A stretch of DNA of 6,887 bases from Synergistaceae bacterium (GTDB lineage Bacteria; Synergistota; Synergistia; Synergistales; Aminobacteriaceae), in NCBI GenBank assembly GCA_017448375.1, contig JAFSLR010000383.1:1-6887 (forward strand), read 5' to 3'. The first letter of the stretch is position 1. Each line of letters opens with the position of its first letter. The position numbers and the translations under genes are program-made. Shown piece after piece: positions 1 through 5,610 of this stretch. The notes beneath the pieces are model-generated. The model did no database searches. It saw nothing but the letters and a program-made list of their open reading frames with translations, and had not been told where the DNA came from.

Positions 1-26
1 ACATTGTGATTAGATTTATACTTCAT
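1..26 (-). CDS. tnpA: IS200-type transposase TnpA, N-terminal fragment (rest outside window)
   Basis: Reading leftward from ATG at 26-24, the eight visible codons give MKYKSNHN, followed by GT, which could begin a Val codon. IS200/IS605 TnpA proteins (Y1 HUH single-strand transposases of about 130-155 aa) often begin with an M-x-Y-K-S-N-x-N-V run, so start and frame fit. The HUH motif and catalytic tyrosine lie outside the window. There is no Shine-Dalgarno before the ATG, and a good -10 box (38-33) ends only 6 nt upstream, so a transcript from it would be almost leaderless. Weak translation would suit a transposase, but that is inference. Only 26 bases are visible, so the call depends strongly on the adjacent IS left end. 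Confidence 0.6.
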
Positions 27-32
27 ATGTGT

Positions 33-61
33 ATTATACAGAAAGTATAAAAATAATACAA
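33..61 (-). promoter_or_regulatory. Promoter of the IS tnpA gene
   Basis: The minus strand has -35 TTGTAT (61-56), a 17-nt spacer and -10 TATAAT (38-33), a consensus -10. The -10 overlaps a perfect dyad, TTATAC/GTATAA with loop AGAAA (plus 34-50), itself nested in a wider pair GTATTAT (31-37) / ATAATAC (53-59). The dyad could be a control site or could simply come from AT-rich composition. Confidence 0.5.
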
Positions 62-125
62 GAGAATTAACTTAACTTAAAGCCATTCATCCCCATAGCT
101 AAAGCTAGGGGCTTTCTGGCTTGTT

Positions 126-647
126 TCAGGTAATCTTCCAGTCGAGGAAGCGCGCTATCTGGTCTTGTTCACATCTTGGCGGGACAGGGATTTTGTATAT
201 CATTAGTTGTTTCATATCAACATAAGGTATTGTGCCTCCGTTATCGAAACATGCCATGTCAATACACTTCATAACATAGTAGCCATATTTAACGGAGAAA
301 TTATTATTACGGACAATCAAAGCAGCACAGTTATTATCAATGCAACACGGCACTAGATTTATTTTCCTGTGATTTTTCTTGAGTGCTTCTCCGATTTTAG
401 CAAATAATATTGACCATTCCGGCACTATGTTAAATCTTTCTTGCCTGACTGTTTGCACGTCTACATAAAATTTTGCTTTCTTTATATCTCTTTCTTCACC
501 GTTCAAATCACTAACTTTGCAGAACGGGTAATCACCTTGTAGTTTTCCCTGCAATTCAATCTTGAAACCATTTCCCGACACACAATCAAATATTCTCTTG
601 ATGCTCATCGTTTCCCAATGCGCCGGGAATTTATCATAGCCTTTCAC
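126..647 (-). CDS. hsdS: Type I restriction-modification specificity subunit HsdS, truncated by IS insertion
   Basis: HsdS gives a type I R-M complex its DNA target through two target-recognition domains (TRDs) joined by conserved helices; intact subunits are about 400 aa. This product has 173 aa. It starts with the usual segment before TRD1 (FPAHWE, then IKRIFD at 16-21), contains one TRD, and ends in the conserved stretch IPVPPRCEQDQIARFLDWK (153-171), where the central helix should begin. The last native bases are TTAC at 133-130; the TGA stop at 128-126 lies inside the inserted IS left end. The second TRD and both conserved helices are missing, so it is unlikely to work even as a half-HsdS dimer. 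The start is GTG at 647-645, overlapping the hsdM stop as GTGA, with GAGGG nine bases upstream, which points to translational coupling. It seems more AT-rich than hsdM, as expected for a readily exchanged TRD. The 3' half may lie beyond the IS. Confidence 0.85.
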   Translation of the reverse strand: MKGYDKFPAHWETMSIKRIFDCVSGNGFKIELQGKLQGDYPFCKVSDLNGEERDIKKAKFYVDVQTVRQERFNIVPEWSILFAKIGEALKKNHRKINLVPCCIDNNCAALIVRNNNFSVKYGYYVMKCIDMACFDNGGTIPYVDMKQLMIYKIPVPPRCEQDQIARFLDWKIT

Positions 648-2644
648 GATATATCACCCTCAATCCTTGTCATTATTGTCCGGCCTTGTTCCTCAAGACT
701 CTTCAATGCCACTAATATTTCAGCCATGCTCCGCGACTCTTCAGGCCTGTAAAAATATTTCGTGAACGAAATCTCACAGCCCGTTTGTGTTTTCGTGTCG
801 TCTGTGAACGCGTCAGGCGCGAATCTCTGTACCTCATTCCGCACAAACGCTTCAACACCGCCCGGATATGTGAACGGCACGGACTCAATATCCCTCAAAT
901 CGGGGTCGGCTTCTCCCGCTATTGCTTGCGCTGAGGGGTCTTTCTCTGTTATGTACGGGCGAATCTTCCTCAGTATGTCCGCTTTAAGCCTGAGTGCTTT
1001 TGCGAATTTCGCCCAGTCATCACGCGGGGCTTCAGGCAAAACTGCTTCTAATGATTTTCGGACTGCTTCATATTCTCCGGGCTTCTTGAAGATTTCGCGA
1101 GGTATCGGGCGTTCCGGGTACACACGCAGTCTTAACGGGCGTTCTACTGTTACTGACCAGTAAAGGAACTCTTCTTTGCTGAATACTCTGCTTATGTCGC
1201 TTTCTTCCATGTTCATGAAGATTCGCAATATCTCCGCTCTGATTTCGGGAGTGAACTCACAATTTTTGCTGCCGAGATTCTTGCGTAGGGGAGATTTCAT
1301 TTCTGTTGCATCTATGAGCTGTATTTTCCCTTTCCGGCGGTCTTCTTTCTGGTTCGACAAAAGCCAGACGAACGTTCCTATGCCTGTGTTATAGAACATA
1401 TTTTCAGGGACGGCTATCACCGCTTCAAGTAAATCATTCTCCACTATGTAGCGTCTTGCGTTGCTTTCTCCTGAGCCTGCGTCGCCAGTGAAGATTGATG
1501 AGCCGTTGTGTACTTCTGCTATTCGGCTGCCGAGTTTCGTTGTGGGTTTCATTTTGGCTATGTTGTTGAGAAGGAAGAGTAATTGCCCGTCACTTGTTCG
1601 CGGAATCATGCTGAGGAACTCGCCGTTGTGCGTTACTGTGAAGCGTGAGTCGGTTATGCCGTTTTTGCCTCCGAGTTTTTCCGCGTCAGTCTTCCAGCTT
1701 TTGCCGTAGGGAGGATTAGAGAGCATGAAATCAAATGTCATTGACGAATGCCCGTCTTCTGTCAGCGTTGAGCCGTAAGCTATATTCTTCGCGTCATCGC
1801 CGTCTCCTTTAATGAGAAGGTCTGCTGTCGCTATCGCATATGTTTCGGGATTGATTTCCTGCCCGTAAAGGTGAACTGATACTGATTTTCCGTGTTCCTG
1901 CGCTAGAGCTGATAATTTCTCCTTTGCTACTGTGAGCATTCCGCCAGTCCCACAAGCTCCGTCATAAATTACATATGTTGAGTCCTCTATCTTGTCCGCA
2001 ACTGGCACAAACACTAAATCAGACATCAATTCCACTACATCACGGGGTGTCCAGTGTTCTCCGGCTTCCTCGTTATTTTCCTCGTTGAAACGCCGTATTA
2101 ACTCCTCGAATATCATTCCCATTCCGGGATTGTCGAGGCCGGGCAACTTAATTGTTTTTCCATCTTTCTCATAGACGGGATTGGGCGATAAATTGATTTC
2201 GGAGGACATGAATTTTCCGATTACTGTTCCCAGTATGTCCGCCTTTATCATTGTGGGGATCTGATTGCGGAATTTGAATTTGTCGATAATTTCACGTACA
2301 TTCTCCGAGAAGCCGTCAAGATATTCTATGAAGTCTGATTCTAACGTCTGGCTTTTCGTTTTCCCGGCAAGCTCCTTCAGCGTGAACGGCGAGGCATTGC
2401 AGAATGCGTAACCTGCGGCGGCGCATAACGCTGGCCACGTGTCTGTGATTCCGGCTTGTTCCAGTTTCGATTTCAACTCAAGCACATTAGGCTTTGAGGC
2501 TTCAAGAAGGGAATCAAGTCGGCGGATTACTATCATCGGCAGGATTACATCCCGGTATTTTCCCCGCACATATACATCTCGAAGGCAGTCATCCGCTATT
2601 GACCATATGAAATTTACGATTGCGCTGTGATTATCCATGTTCAT
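644..2644 (-). CDS. hsdM: Type I restriction-modification DNA N6-adenine methyltransferase subunit HsdM
   Basis: HsdM transfers a methyl group from S-adenosylmethionine to adenine in the site chosen by HsdS, acting as M2S in modification and as part of R2M2S in restriction. The 666-aa product has an HsdM_N-type helical domain (about 5-150), the GEHWTPRDVVELM segment (195-207), SAM-binding motif I DGACGTGG (228-235), the GQEINPETYAIA segment (261-272), catalytic motif IV NPPY (310-313) and the late AVPENMFYNTGIGT segment (411-424). It is intact. It is longer than the roughly 530-aa enterobacterial form, but that length is common in clostridial relatives. The C-terminus has an FYRPEESRSMAEI segment typical of this branch. 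The first ATG (2644) has AAAAAGG five bases upstream; a second in-frame ATG (2638) is also possible. It lies 90 bp from the Abi-alpha gene and overlaps hsdS. No hsdR is in the window, so it may act with a distant hsdR or be an orphan. Confidence 0.95.
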   Translation of the reverse strand: MNMDNHSAIVNFIWSIADDCLRDVYVRGKYRDVILPMIVIRRLDSLLEASKPNVLELKSKLEQAGITDTWPALCAAAGYAFCNASPFTLKELAGKTKSQTLESDFIEYLDGFSENVREIIDKFKFRNQIPTMIKADILGTVIGKFMSSEINLSPNPVYEKDGKTIKLPGLDNPGMGMIFEELIRRFNEENNEEAGEHWTPRDVVELMSDLVFVPVADKIEDSTYVIYDGACGTGGMLTVAKEKLSALAQEHGKSVSVHLYGQEINPETYAIATADLLIKGDGDDAKNIAYGSTLTEDGHSSMTFDFMLSNPPYGKSWKTDAEKLGGKNGITDSRFTVTHNGEFLSMIPRTSDGQLLFLLNNIAKMKPTTKLGSRIAEVHNGSSIFTGDAGSGESNARRYIVENDLLEAVIAVPENMFYNTGIGTFVWLLSNQKEDRRKGKIQLIDATEMKSPLRKNLGSKNCEFTPEIRAEILRIFMNMEESDISRVFSKEEFLYWSVTVERPLRLRVYPERPIPREIFKKPGEYEAVRKSLEAVLPEAPRDDWAKFAKALRLKADILRKIRPYITEKDPSAQAIAGEADPDLRDIESVPFTYPGGVEAFVRNEVQRFAPDAFTDDTKTQTGCEISFTKYFYRPEESRSMAEILVALKSLEEQGRTIMTRIEGDIS

Positions 2645-2663
2645 CTCTGCCTTTTTGACCAGA

Positions 2664-2693
2664 ATATAACCAAATTCTCTGCGTCATATTCAA
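2664..2693 (-). promoter_or_regulatory. Possible promoter of hsdMS
   Basis: In the 90-bp gap upstream of hsdM the minus strand shows TTGAAT (2693-2688) and, 18 nt on, TTATAT (2669-2664) preceded by TGG, an extended -10-like arrangement. The match is modest and the region is AT-rich. The 90-bp gap contrasts with the tight spacing of the genes upstream and suggests that hsdMS has its own start, but read-through is equally possible. I see no convincing terminator after the Abi-alpha gene. Confidence 0.3.
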
Positions 2694-2734
2694 AGTTTCA
2701 AAACTAAATCTATGAAGCCTAATAATTAACTGAG

Positions 2735-3640
2735 TTACTTTTTTCCGTATATCTCATTGAGCATTTCATCAAACTCTTCATCCGTTGCAACACCAGGTTT
2801 TTCAATTACAGCTTTGCCACTCAATTTTTCTGATTCGGCCAATGTGTTAAGGCATATCGCACAGAAACCTCTACCGTAATCTGTTATTGAGGCATGATTC
2901 CTTATAATCTCTGAAGTAATCTTCATACCGTTAATAACATTAGCACTACTGATAAATGACTGAACATAGGGATGTTGCTCCAATGACACATATAACTGCT
3001 CATCTTCCAGCGGATAGTGTGCTGACGGTAAAGAATCTGGAATCTCAATCAGTCCCAGCCGAAGCAAATTACTCAGATACCTACATATGTCTTCAGGTTT
3101 TTCACACCCTGTTAAATATCCTGAGTTAGAAAAATCCTTCAACACCCGGATATTTCCGCCTGAGCTTTTACAATAATACACAGAAATTGTCGGTATTTTC
3201 TCTTCTTTCGCAATATACCGTAAGATTTTCGCTTCATCTGGACATAACTGCTTTATGATTTCAACGTATCCGGGATGAACTCCGTCTTTGACTACATTAT
3301 TCATTGAACTCGCTAAGAGATTCGCATACATTTCACGAAGTTCATGATTATCCATGCAGTAGCTTATATATTGCAGAGCGGGGACAGCTATATGGGGGTC
3401 AGGAGTGTCTATCTGCTCTAGAGGTACATCTCTCAGTTTTTCTTCGAGTAATTTAGAAGTCTCTTTTACTTGATATTCCCTGTGCAGTATCCACTTTTCT
3501 ATTGGAGCTAATGCTGCTCTCACGGCACGGGGAAGCAACTCCAGCAATCCACCTGTAGCTTTCACAGCAGGTTTTAGAGCATCATCATAAACTCCCGGAG
3601 CTAGGTCTTTCGCTATGTCTGACATTAATTCCTCTGACAC
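2735..3640 (-). CDS. DUF4393 / Abi-alpha family protein (putative abortive-infection protein)
   Basis: The product (301 aa) has the hallmarks of the DUF4393 (Abi-alpha) family: an N-terminal helical stretch with ALAPIEKWI (43-51), EKLRDVP (67-73), the PDPHIAVPAL segment (80-89), the core LREMYANLLASSM (101-113), HPGYVEIIKQLCPDEAKIL (122-140), and near the C-terminus an ITDYGRGFCAIC segment matching the family's usual T-x-F-G-x-x-F-x-x-C ending. Members are associated with abortive phage infection, but the mechanism is not known to me and no catalytic motif is visible. Start choice: the frame opens at TTG 3655, but AGGAG lies seven bases before an in-frame GTG at 3640, which I prefer. The gap to the nuclease-like gene upstream is 33 bp, so co-transcription from the repressor promoter is likely. 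Placement beside R-M genes supports a defence role. Confidence 0.8.
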   Translation of the reverse strand: MSEELMSDIAKDLAPGVYDDALKPAVKATGGLLELLPRAVRAALAPIEKWILHREYQVKETSKLLEEKLRDVPLEQIDTPDPHIAVPALQYISYCMDNHELREMYANLLASSMNNVVKDGVHPGYVEIIKQLCPDEAKILRYIAKEEKIPTISVYYCKSSGGNIRVLKDFSNSGYLTGCEKPEDICRYLSNLLRLGLIEIPDSLPSAHYPLEDEQLYVSLEQHPYVQSFISSANVINGMKITSEIIRNHASITDYGRGFCAICLNTLAESEKLSGKAVIEKPGVATDEEFDEMLNEIYGKK

Positions 3641-3673
3641 ATTAATTCTCCTCAATCTATTTATAATTACTTG

Positions 3674-4519
3674 TTACAAAACCGCTACTCCCAGCGTTTT
3701 CGCCAAATTACGAATCGTATCCTCCGCTAATCGGCTGTATCTAGCGATTTTCTCCAGCGGCTCGCCTTCTCGAAGCATATCTGTCGCTACTCTCTCTTTT
3801 TCTTCATTTCTTGCATCTTCAAAATCCTCTTTGAATATTTCACGTATCGTTTTGTGCATCGCTTCATCCTCCTTAATTTGCCTGTCTAACTCCTTGTTTA
3901 TACTCAGACAGATTTCTATCACCGTTCCCGCATTCGTCTTCACATGCTCATCTTTACTCGCTATCACCCTTTCCGCATACTTCAACACGGCTTCTTTTGT
4001 ACAGCCTTTCGCAAGCAGTCTCAGCCCTTCATACTCCCCTTCCGCTAGACGGGACGAGACTACTATCTGTACGGGTATCATCATCCTCCCTTCTACCCGG
4101 TATATCCCTCTGTGCGTTTCGCGGATTTCATATCCTGACTTCTTCAGCTCTTTCATCAGCTCACGAGGGTACACATGCCGGACAAACGTCAGCGTTATTT
4201 CTTCTATCGGCAGTTCATTCACTTTTCGGTCATACCCCTTGTATATTAGAGCATATCCCTGTGCCTTATAGAAATCATCTATCGACAATCCGTCCTCTGG
4301 CGATTTATATTCAAACAGATTTACTTTCCTGAAATACTCCCCAATTGCGTCTTTCAGCTCTCCTTCTGCCTTAATTATCAGAAAATCCAAGCGCACAGGG
4401 TCTTCTCCTAACTGGATTTCCTGCTCATACTTCACTTCTGCATGGATTAAGTCATACTCCACCTTCATCGCCGCGTAAAATCCATTGTGGTATCTCGTTC
4501 GTCCGCTTTCCTGCGCCAT
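3674..4519 (-). CDS. PD-(D/E)XK nuclease-like protein with Rpn/transposase-type C-terminal tail, unknown function
   Basis: This 281-aa protein has a plausible PD-(D/E)XK core in its first 95 residues. A helix with acidic residues (EYDLIHAEVKYEQEI, 21-35) leads to strand VRLDFLII with D45, then strand VNLFEYKS with E70 and K72, then a helix containing AQGYA with Q87. This is the D...ExK...Q order of RecB- and Rpn-like nucleases. The tail (about 235-281) is charged and ends in EPLEKIARYSRLAEDTIRNLAK, like the short C-terminal motif of Rpn/PDDEXK transposase-type proteins. Genes like this occur in many copies in some anaerobes and are usually annotated hypothetical. It starts 15 bp after the repressor gene, and its purine-rich Shine-Dalgarno (AAGGAAGAGGAG) spans that gap; the AGGAG nearest the ATG is only three bases from it. 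It may be a defence nuclease or a remnant recombination-promoting nuclease. The nuclease fold is inferred, not proven. Confidence 0.6.
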   Translation of the reverse strand: MAQESGRTRYHNGFYAAMKVEYDLIHAEVKYEQEIQLGEDPVRLDFLIIKAEGELKDAIGEYFRKVNLFEYKSPEDGLSIDDFYKAQGYALIYKGYDRKVNELPIEEITLTFVRHVYPRELMKELKKSGYEIRETHRGIYRVEGRMMIPVQIVVSSRLAEGEYEGLRLLAKGCTKEAVLKYAERVIASKDEHVKTNAGTVIEICLSINKELDRQIKEDEAMHKTIREIFKEDFEDARNEEKERVATDMLREGEPLEKIARYSRLAEDTIRNLAKTLGVAVL

Positions 4520-4534
4520 TTACTCCTCTTCCTT

Positions 4535-5014
4535 TTATGATGTGCTTCCCGCCATTACTCCAAAATTTATTGTCGCATCTCTTCCTACATGATTCTGAGA
4601 CATTCCCGCTGGCTGTACTGCTTTCTCGGTGCTGTTAATGCATCCATCCCCTCTCAGCGCACTCAATACCGTTTCATACGCATCTCTCAGCAATGGCTCA
4701 ATACGCGACAGCTCTCGTTTATTTCCCCTTCCGGCTACTAAGTCCGCTGCATCTACTACCTCTCCCCAATATGACATGTTCGGTACATTCTCTTCCGGCG
4801 ACTTGCCTACATTTTCACTGCCTCCTATTAGCTCCGCGGGCGATACACACAGTACACGGGCTATATCTGTTATCACCTCGGCTCGCATTTTCACTTCTCC
4901 TCGCTCCCATCTCGCTAATAAGTTCGCATTCTTCCCTATCGCTGCCGCTAACGCTTCTTGTGTCAGATGCAGCCTTTTACGTGCATTCCTTATTCGTTCT
5001 CCTATCGTTTCCAT
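4535..5014 (-). CDS. XRE-family (cI-like) helix-turn-helix repressor
   Basis: The 159-aa product has an N-terminal lambda-repressor-type helix-turn-helix (about 5-63): IGERIRNARKRLHLTQEALA, then the turn and recognition helix GKNANLLARWERGE, then the last helices up to VSPAELIGG. The C-terminal half (75-120) carries MSYWGEVVDAADLVAGRG and a helical segment, then a flexible Ser/Asn/Gly tail with GRDATINFG (144-152). There is no S24/LexA autoprotease domain, so it would not be induced by RecA-driven self-cleavage. The ATG at 5014 has GGGGAG six bases upstream. It is transcribed divergently from the small XRE gene at 5171 and leads the leftward cluster, so it probably controls both directions from the 156-bp AT-rich gap. 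The role of repressor of a prophage-like or integrative element is inferred from layout. Confidence 0.85.
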   Translation of the reverse strand: METIGERIRNARKRLHLTQEALAAAIGKNANLLARWERGEVKMRAEVITDIARVLCVSPAELIGGSENVGKSPEENVPNMSYWGEVVDAADLVAGRGNKRELSRIEPLLRDAYETVLSALRGDGCINSTEKAVQPAGMSQNHVGRDATINFGVMAGSTS

Positions 5015-5036
5015 TCTCTTCTCCCCTTTCCTTTAG

Positions 5037-5065
5037 ATTATACATTTCTGAATATTTTTTTTGAA
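5037..5065 (-). promoter_or_regulatory. Promoter of the leftward repressor operon
   Basis: The minus strand has a consensus -10 TATAAT (5042-5037) with TTCAAA (5065-5060) 17 nt upstream as a weak -35. The predicted transcript would start near 5030, leaving a short leader with the GGGGAG Shine-Dalgarno. The 9-mer TTATACATT (plus 5038-5046) overlaps the -10 and recurs at the opposite promoter, so this start may be autoregulated. Confidence 0.5.
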
Positions 5066-5112
5066 GGGCTGTTATCTCTAATTCATTATCTTTATATATA
5101 TATTTATACATT
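5038..5112. promoter_or_regulatory. Candidate operator repeats in the divergent control region
   Basis: TTATACATT occurs exactly twice, in the same orientation, at 5038-5046 and 5104-5112. The first copy covers most of the repressor -10; the second touches the -35 of the rightward promoter. Between them lie two copies of TTATCT (5072-5077 and 5086-5091) and an alternating TA run. This is the right place for operators of the two XRE proteins. Neither 9-mer is itself palindromic and the region is AT-rich, so chance is a real alternative. Confidence 0.3.
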
Positions 5113-5138
5113 GACTTTGTACCGTTTTTAGTTAAAAT
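5111..5138 (+). promoter_or_regulatory. Promoter of the Cro-like gene
   Basis: TTGACT (5111-5116), a 16-nt spacer and TAAAAT (5133-5138) match the sigma-70 consensus at five of six positions in each box. Transcription would start near 5145, and an AAAAAGGATG Shine-Dalgarno follows before ATG 5171. It fires away from the repressor promoter across about 70 bp. Confidence 0.65.
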
Positions 5139-5170
5139 TAGCTCACTTTTTCTAAAAAGGATGTGATTAC

Positions 5171-5377
5171 ATGAAATTCCTTTCCGCTATACGAAAAAAG
5201 CAGGGGCTTACTCAGTCTGACTTAGCTCTGTTAGCCGGCTTAGATATGAACTCTATTGCTCGCTACGAAAGGGGCGAAGTTCAGCCTTCTGCGCAAAAGG
5301 CCATCGCTATTGCTAAGGCTCTCAATGTAAATGTTACCGAATTATTCAATGGCTCTGATTCAACGCTGGGTGCTTAG
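5171..5377 (+). CDS. Small XRE-family (Cro-like) helix-turn-helix regulator
   Basis: The 68-aa product is essentially one helix-turn-helix domain (3-58): FLSAIRKKQGLTQSDLALLA, recognition region GLDMNSIARYERGEVQPS, and closing helices AIAIAKALNVNVTELF. Its ARYERGEV resembles ARWERGEV in the divergent repressor, so the two may bind related DNA sites. It is too short for any effector or dimerisation domain beyond the helix-turn-helix fold. ATG 5171 has AGG ten bases upstream (AAAAAGGATG). Divergence from a longer repressor, with a replication-type gene next on the same strand, matches the Cro position in a temperate phage early operon. Other small XRE regulators of integrative elements look the same, so Cro-like is a positional description. 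Confidence 0.85.
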   Translation: MKFLSAIRKKQGLTQSDLALLAGLDMNSIARYERGEVQPSAQKAIAIAKALNVNVTELFNGSDSTLGA

Positions 5378-5412
5378 TTTTTCCGCTTTATACGACATTG
5401 CTTTACAAATTC

Positions 5413-5438
5413 TTAACGGTAACATGCCGTTGATTTTT
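5413..5438 (+). terminator. Weak rho-independent terminator after the Cro-like gene
   Basis: TTAACGG (5413-5419) pairs with CCGTTGA (5427-5433), including one G-T pair, around a 7-nt loop, and is followed by TTTTT (5434-5438). The stem is short with only three GC pairs, so it probably attenuates rather than stops transcription. It would partly separate the Cro-like gene from the replication gene, which has its own promoter. Confidence 0.45.
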
Positions 5439-5492
5439 AGAAATCTAGGAAAGGAACGAATAGAAAAAAAACGTACTCGAATGGGGGAGATA

Positions 5493-5521
5493 TTGACAGA
5501 AAAAAACGCCCTCTCTAAAAT
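5493..5521 (+). promoter_or_regulatory. Strong promoter of the HTH_36 replication-type gene
   Basis: A consensus -35 TTGACA (5493-5498), a 17-nt spacer and -10 TAAAAT (5516-5521, five of six) predict a start near 5528 and a leader of about 106 nt. The spacer overlaps the U-run of the antisense RNA terminator read on the other strand, so the two transcription units collide. Confidence 0.65.
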
Positions 5522-5557
5522 GTTCTTTGTCCAACAAACATTCCGAAAGGAGCGGGC
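5500..5557 (-). terminator. Intrinsic terminator of the antisense RNA
   Basis: On the minus strand the arms GCCCgCTC (5557-5550) and GAGaGGGC (5515-5508) give seven pairs with one mismatch, with further pairing inside, followed by G and T7 (5506-5500). The hairpin is also the body of the antisense RNA. The plus strand lacks a U-run after the same dyad, so termination is one-sided. Confidence 0.5.
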
Positions 5558-5560
5558 TTG
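5500..5560 (-). ncRNA. Candidate antisense (countertranscript) RNA of about 60 nt opposing the replication gene leader
   Basis: A minus-strand promoter (5594-5566) predicts a start near 5559. The RNA would fold almost completely into one hairpin: GCCC (5557-5554) with GGGC (5511-5508), CTC (5552-5550) with GAG (5515-5513), AATG (5542-5539) with CATT (5522-5519), and TTTGT (5538-5534) with ACAAA (5530-5526), closing on a TGG loop. It then runs into G and seven U (5506-5500). That is a complete promoter-hairpin-terminator unit. The loop reads UUGG with its closing U, fitting the YUNR U-turn found in many antisense RNAs. It is complementary to the start of the predicted sense leader, as in plasmid countertranscripts. 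The elements are seen in the sequence; transcription and function are inferred. Confidence 0.55.
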
Positions 5561-5610
5561 TTAGTATTCTAAACACCCACCACAAAAAAGTCAAACACCT
5601 TACGGAATGT
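5538..5610 (+). promoter_or_regulatory. Structured 5' leader of the replication-type gene
   Basis: ACATTCCG (5538-5545) is perfectly complementary to CGGAATGT (5603-5610). After one A-A mismatch the stem continues with AAGG (5547-5550) and CCTT (5598-5601), 12 pairs in all. Inside is a second hairpin: GGG (5554-5556) with CCC (5576-5578), and TGTTAG (5559-5564) with CTA-A-ACA (5569-5575), closed by TATT. The outer stem ends 8 nt before the Shine-Dalgarno. The 5' arm lies wholly within the region covered by the antisense RNA, so antisense pairing and this stem exclude each other. The freed CCTT could then pair with AAGG of the Shine-Dalgarno (5617-5620). That switch is a hypothesis. Confidence 0.5.
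5566..5594 (-). promoter_or_regulatory. Antisense promoter inside the replication gene leader
   Basis: The minus strand has TTGACT (5594-5589), a 17-nt spacer and TAGAAT (5571-5566), each matching consensus at five of six positions. It faces the sense promoter at 5493-5521, with predicted starts about 30 bp apart, so the pair is convergent. The hairpin and U-run follow it immediately. Confidence 0.55.

Larger units (their letters stand above)
1..129 (-). mobile_element. Left end of an IS200/IS605-family (IS608-type) insertion sequence, cut by window edge
   Basis: On the minus strand hsdS reads as far as TTAC (133-130). An 18-nt stretch (129-112) follows, ending in AAAG (115-112), then a 21-nt imperfect hairpin (111-91): CCCC pairs with GGGG, TAGCT with AGCTA, and one T (position 95) bulges out. 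These are the known parts of an IS608-type left end: TTAC is the cleavage and target tetranucleotide, AAAG the guide just 5' of the hairpin foot, and the bulged-T hairpin is bound by the TnpA HUH transposase. A right end would carry a different guide (GAAT), so this is the left end and the element runs leftward out of the window. Downstream lie a promoter and a tnpA-like start in the expected orientation. The element makes no target duplication, as is normal for the family. What I see is the motif set; the family call is from memory of IS608. Confidence 0.8.

Noticed and set aside
91..111. Hairpin read as a transcription terminator for hsdS
   Set aside because: No U-run follows it on the minus strand, and its sequence, bulged T, AAAG foot and TTAC spacing match an IS608-type left end better.
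2727..2737. TAACTGAGTTA palindrome at the stop of the Abi-alpha gene as a terminator
   Set aside because: The stem is only five AT-rich pairs with a one-base loop, and no U-run follows on the minus strand.
3615..4332. Plus-strand ORFs opposite the nuclease-like gene, and similar plus ORFs opposite hsdM and the repressor
   Set aside because: Their Ser/Leu-rich translations are typical antisense shadows of the real minus-strand genes, and they lack ribosome sites.
5479..5564. Possible 27-aa leader peptide starting ATGGGGGAG
   Set aside because: There is no ribosome site before the ATG, and the stretch contains the promoter boxes of the downstream gene, so coding and promoter use would clash. 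A leader peptide cannot be fully excluded.
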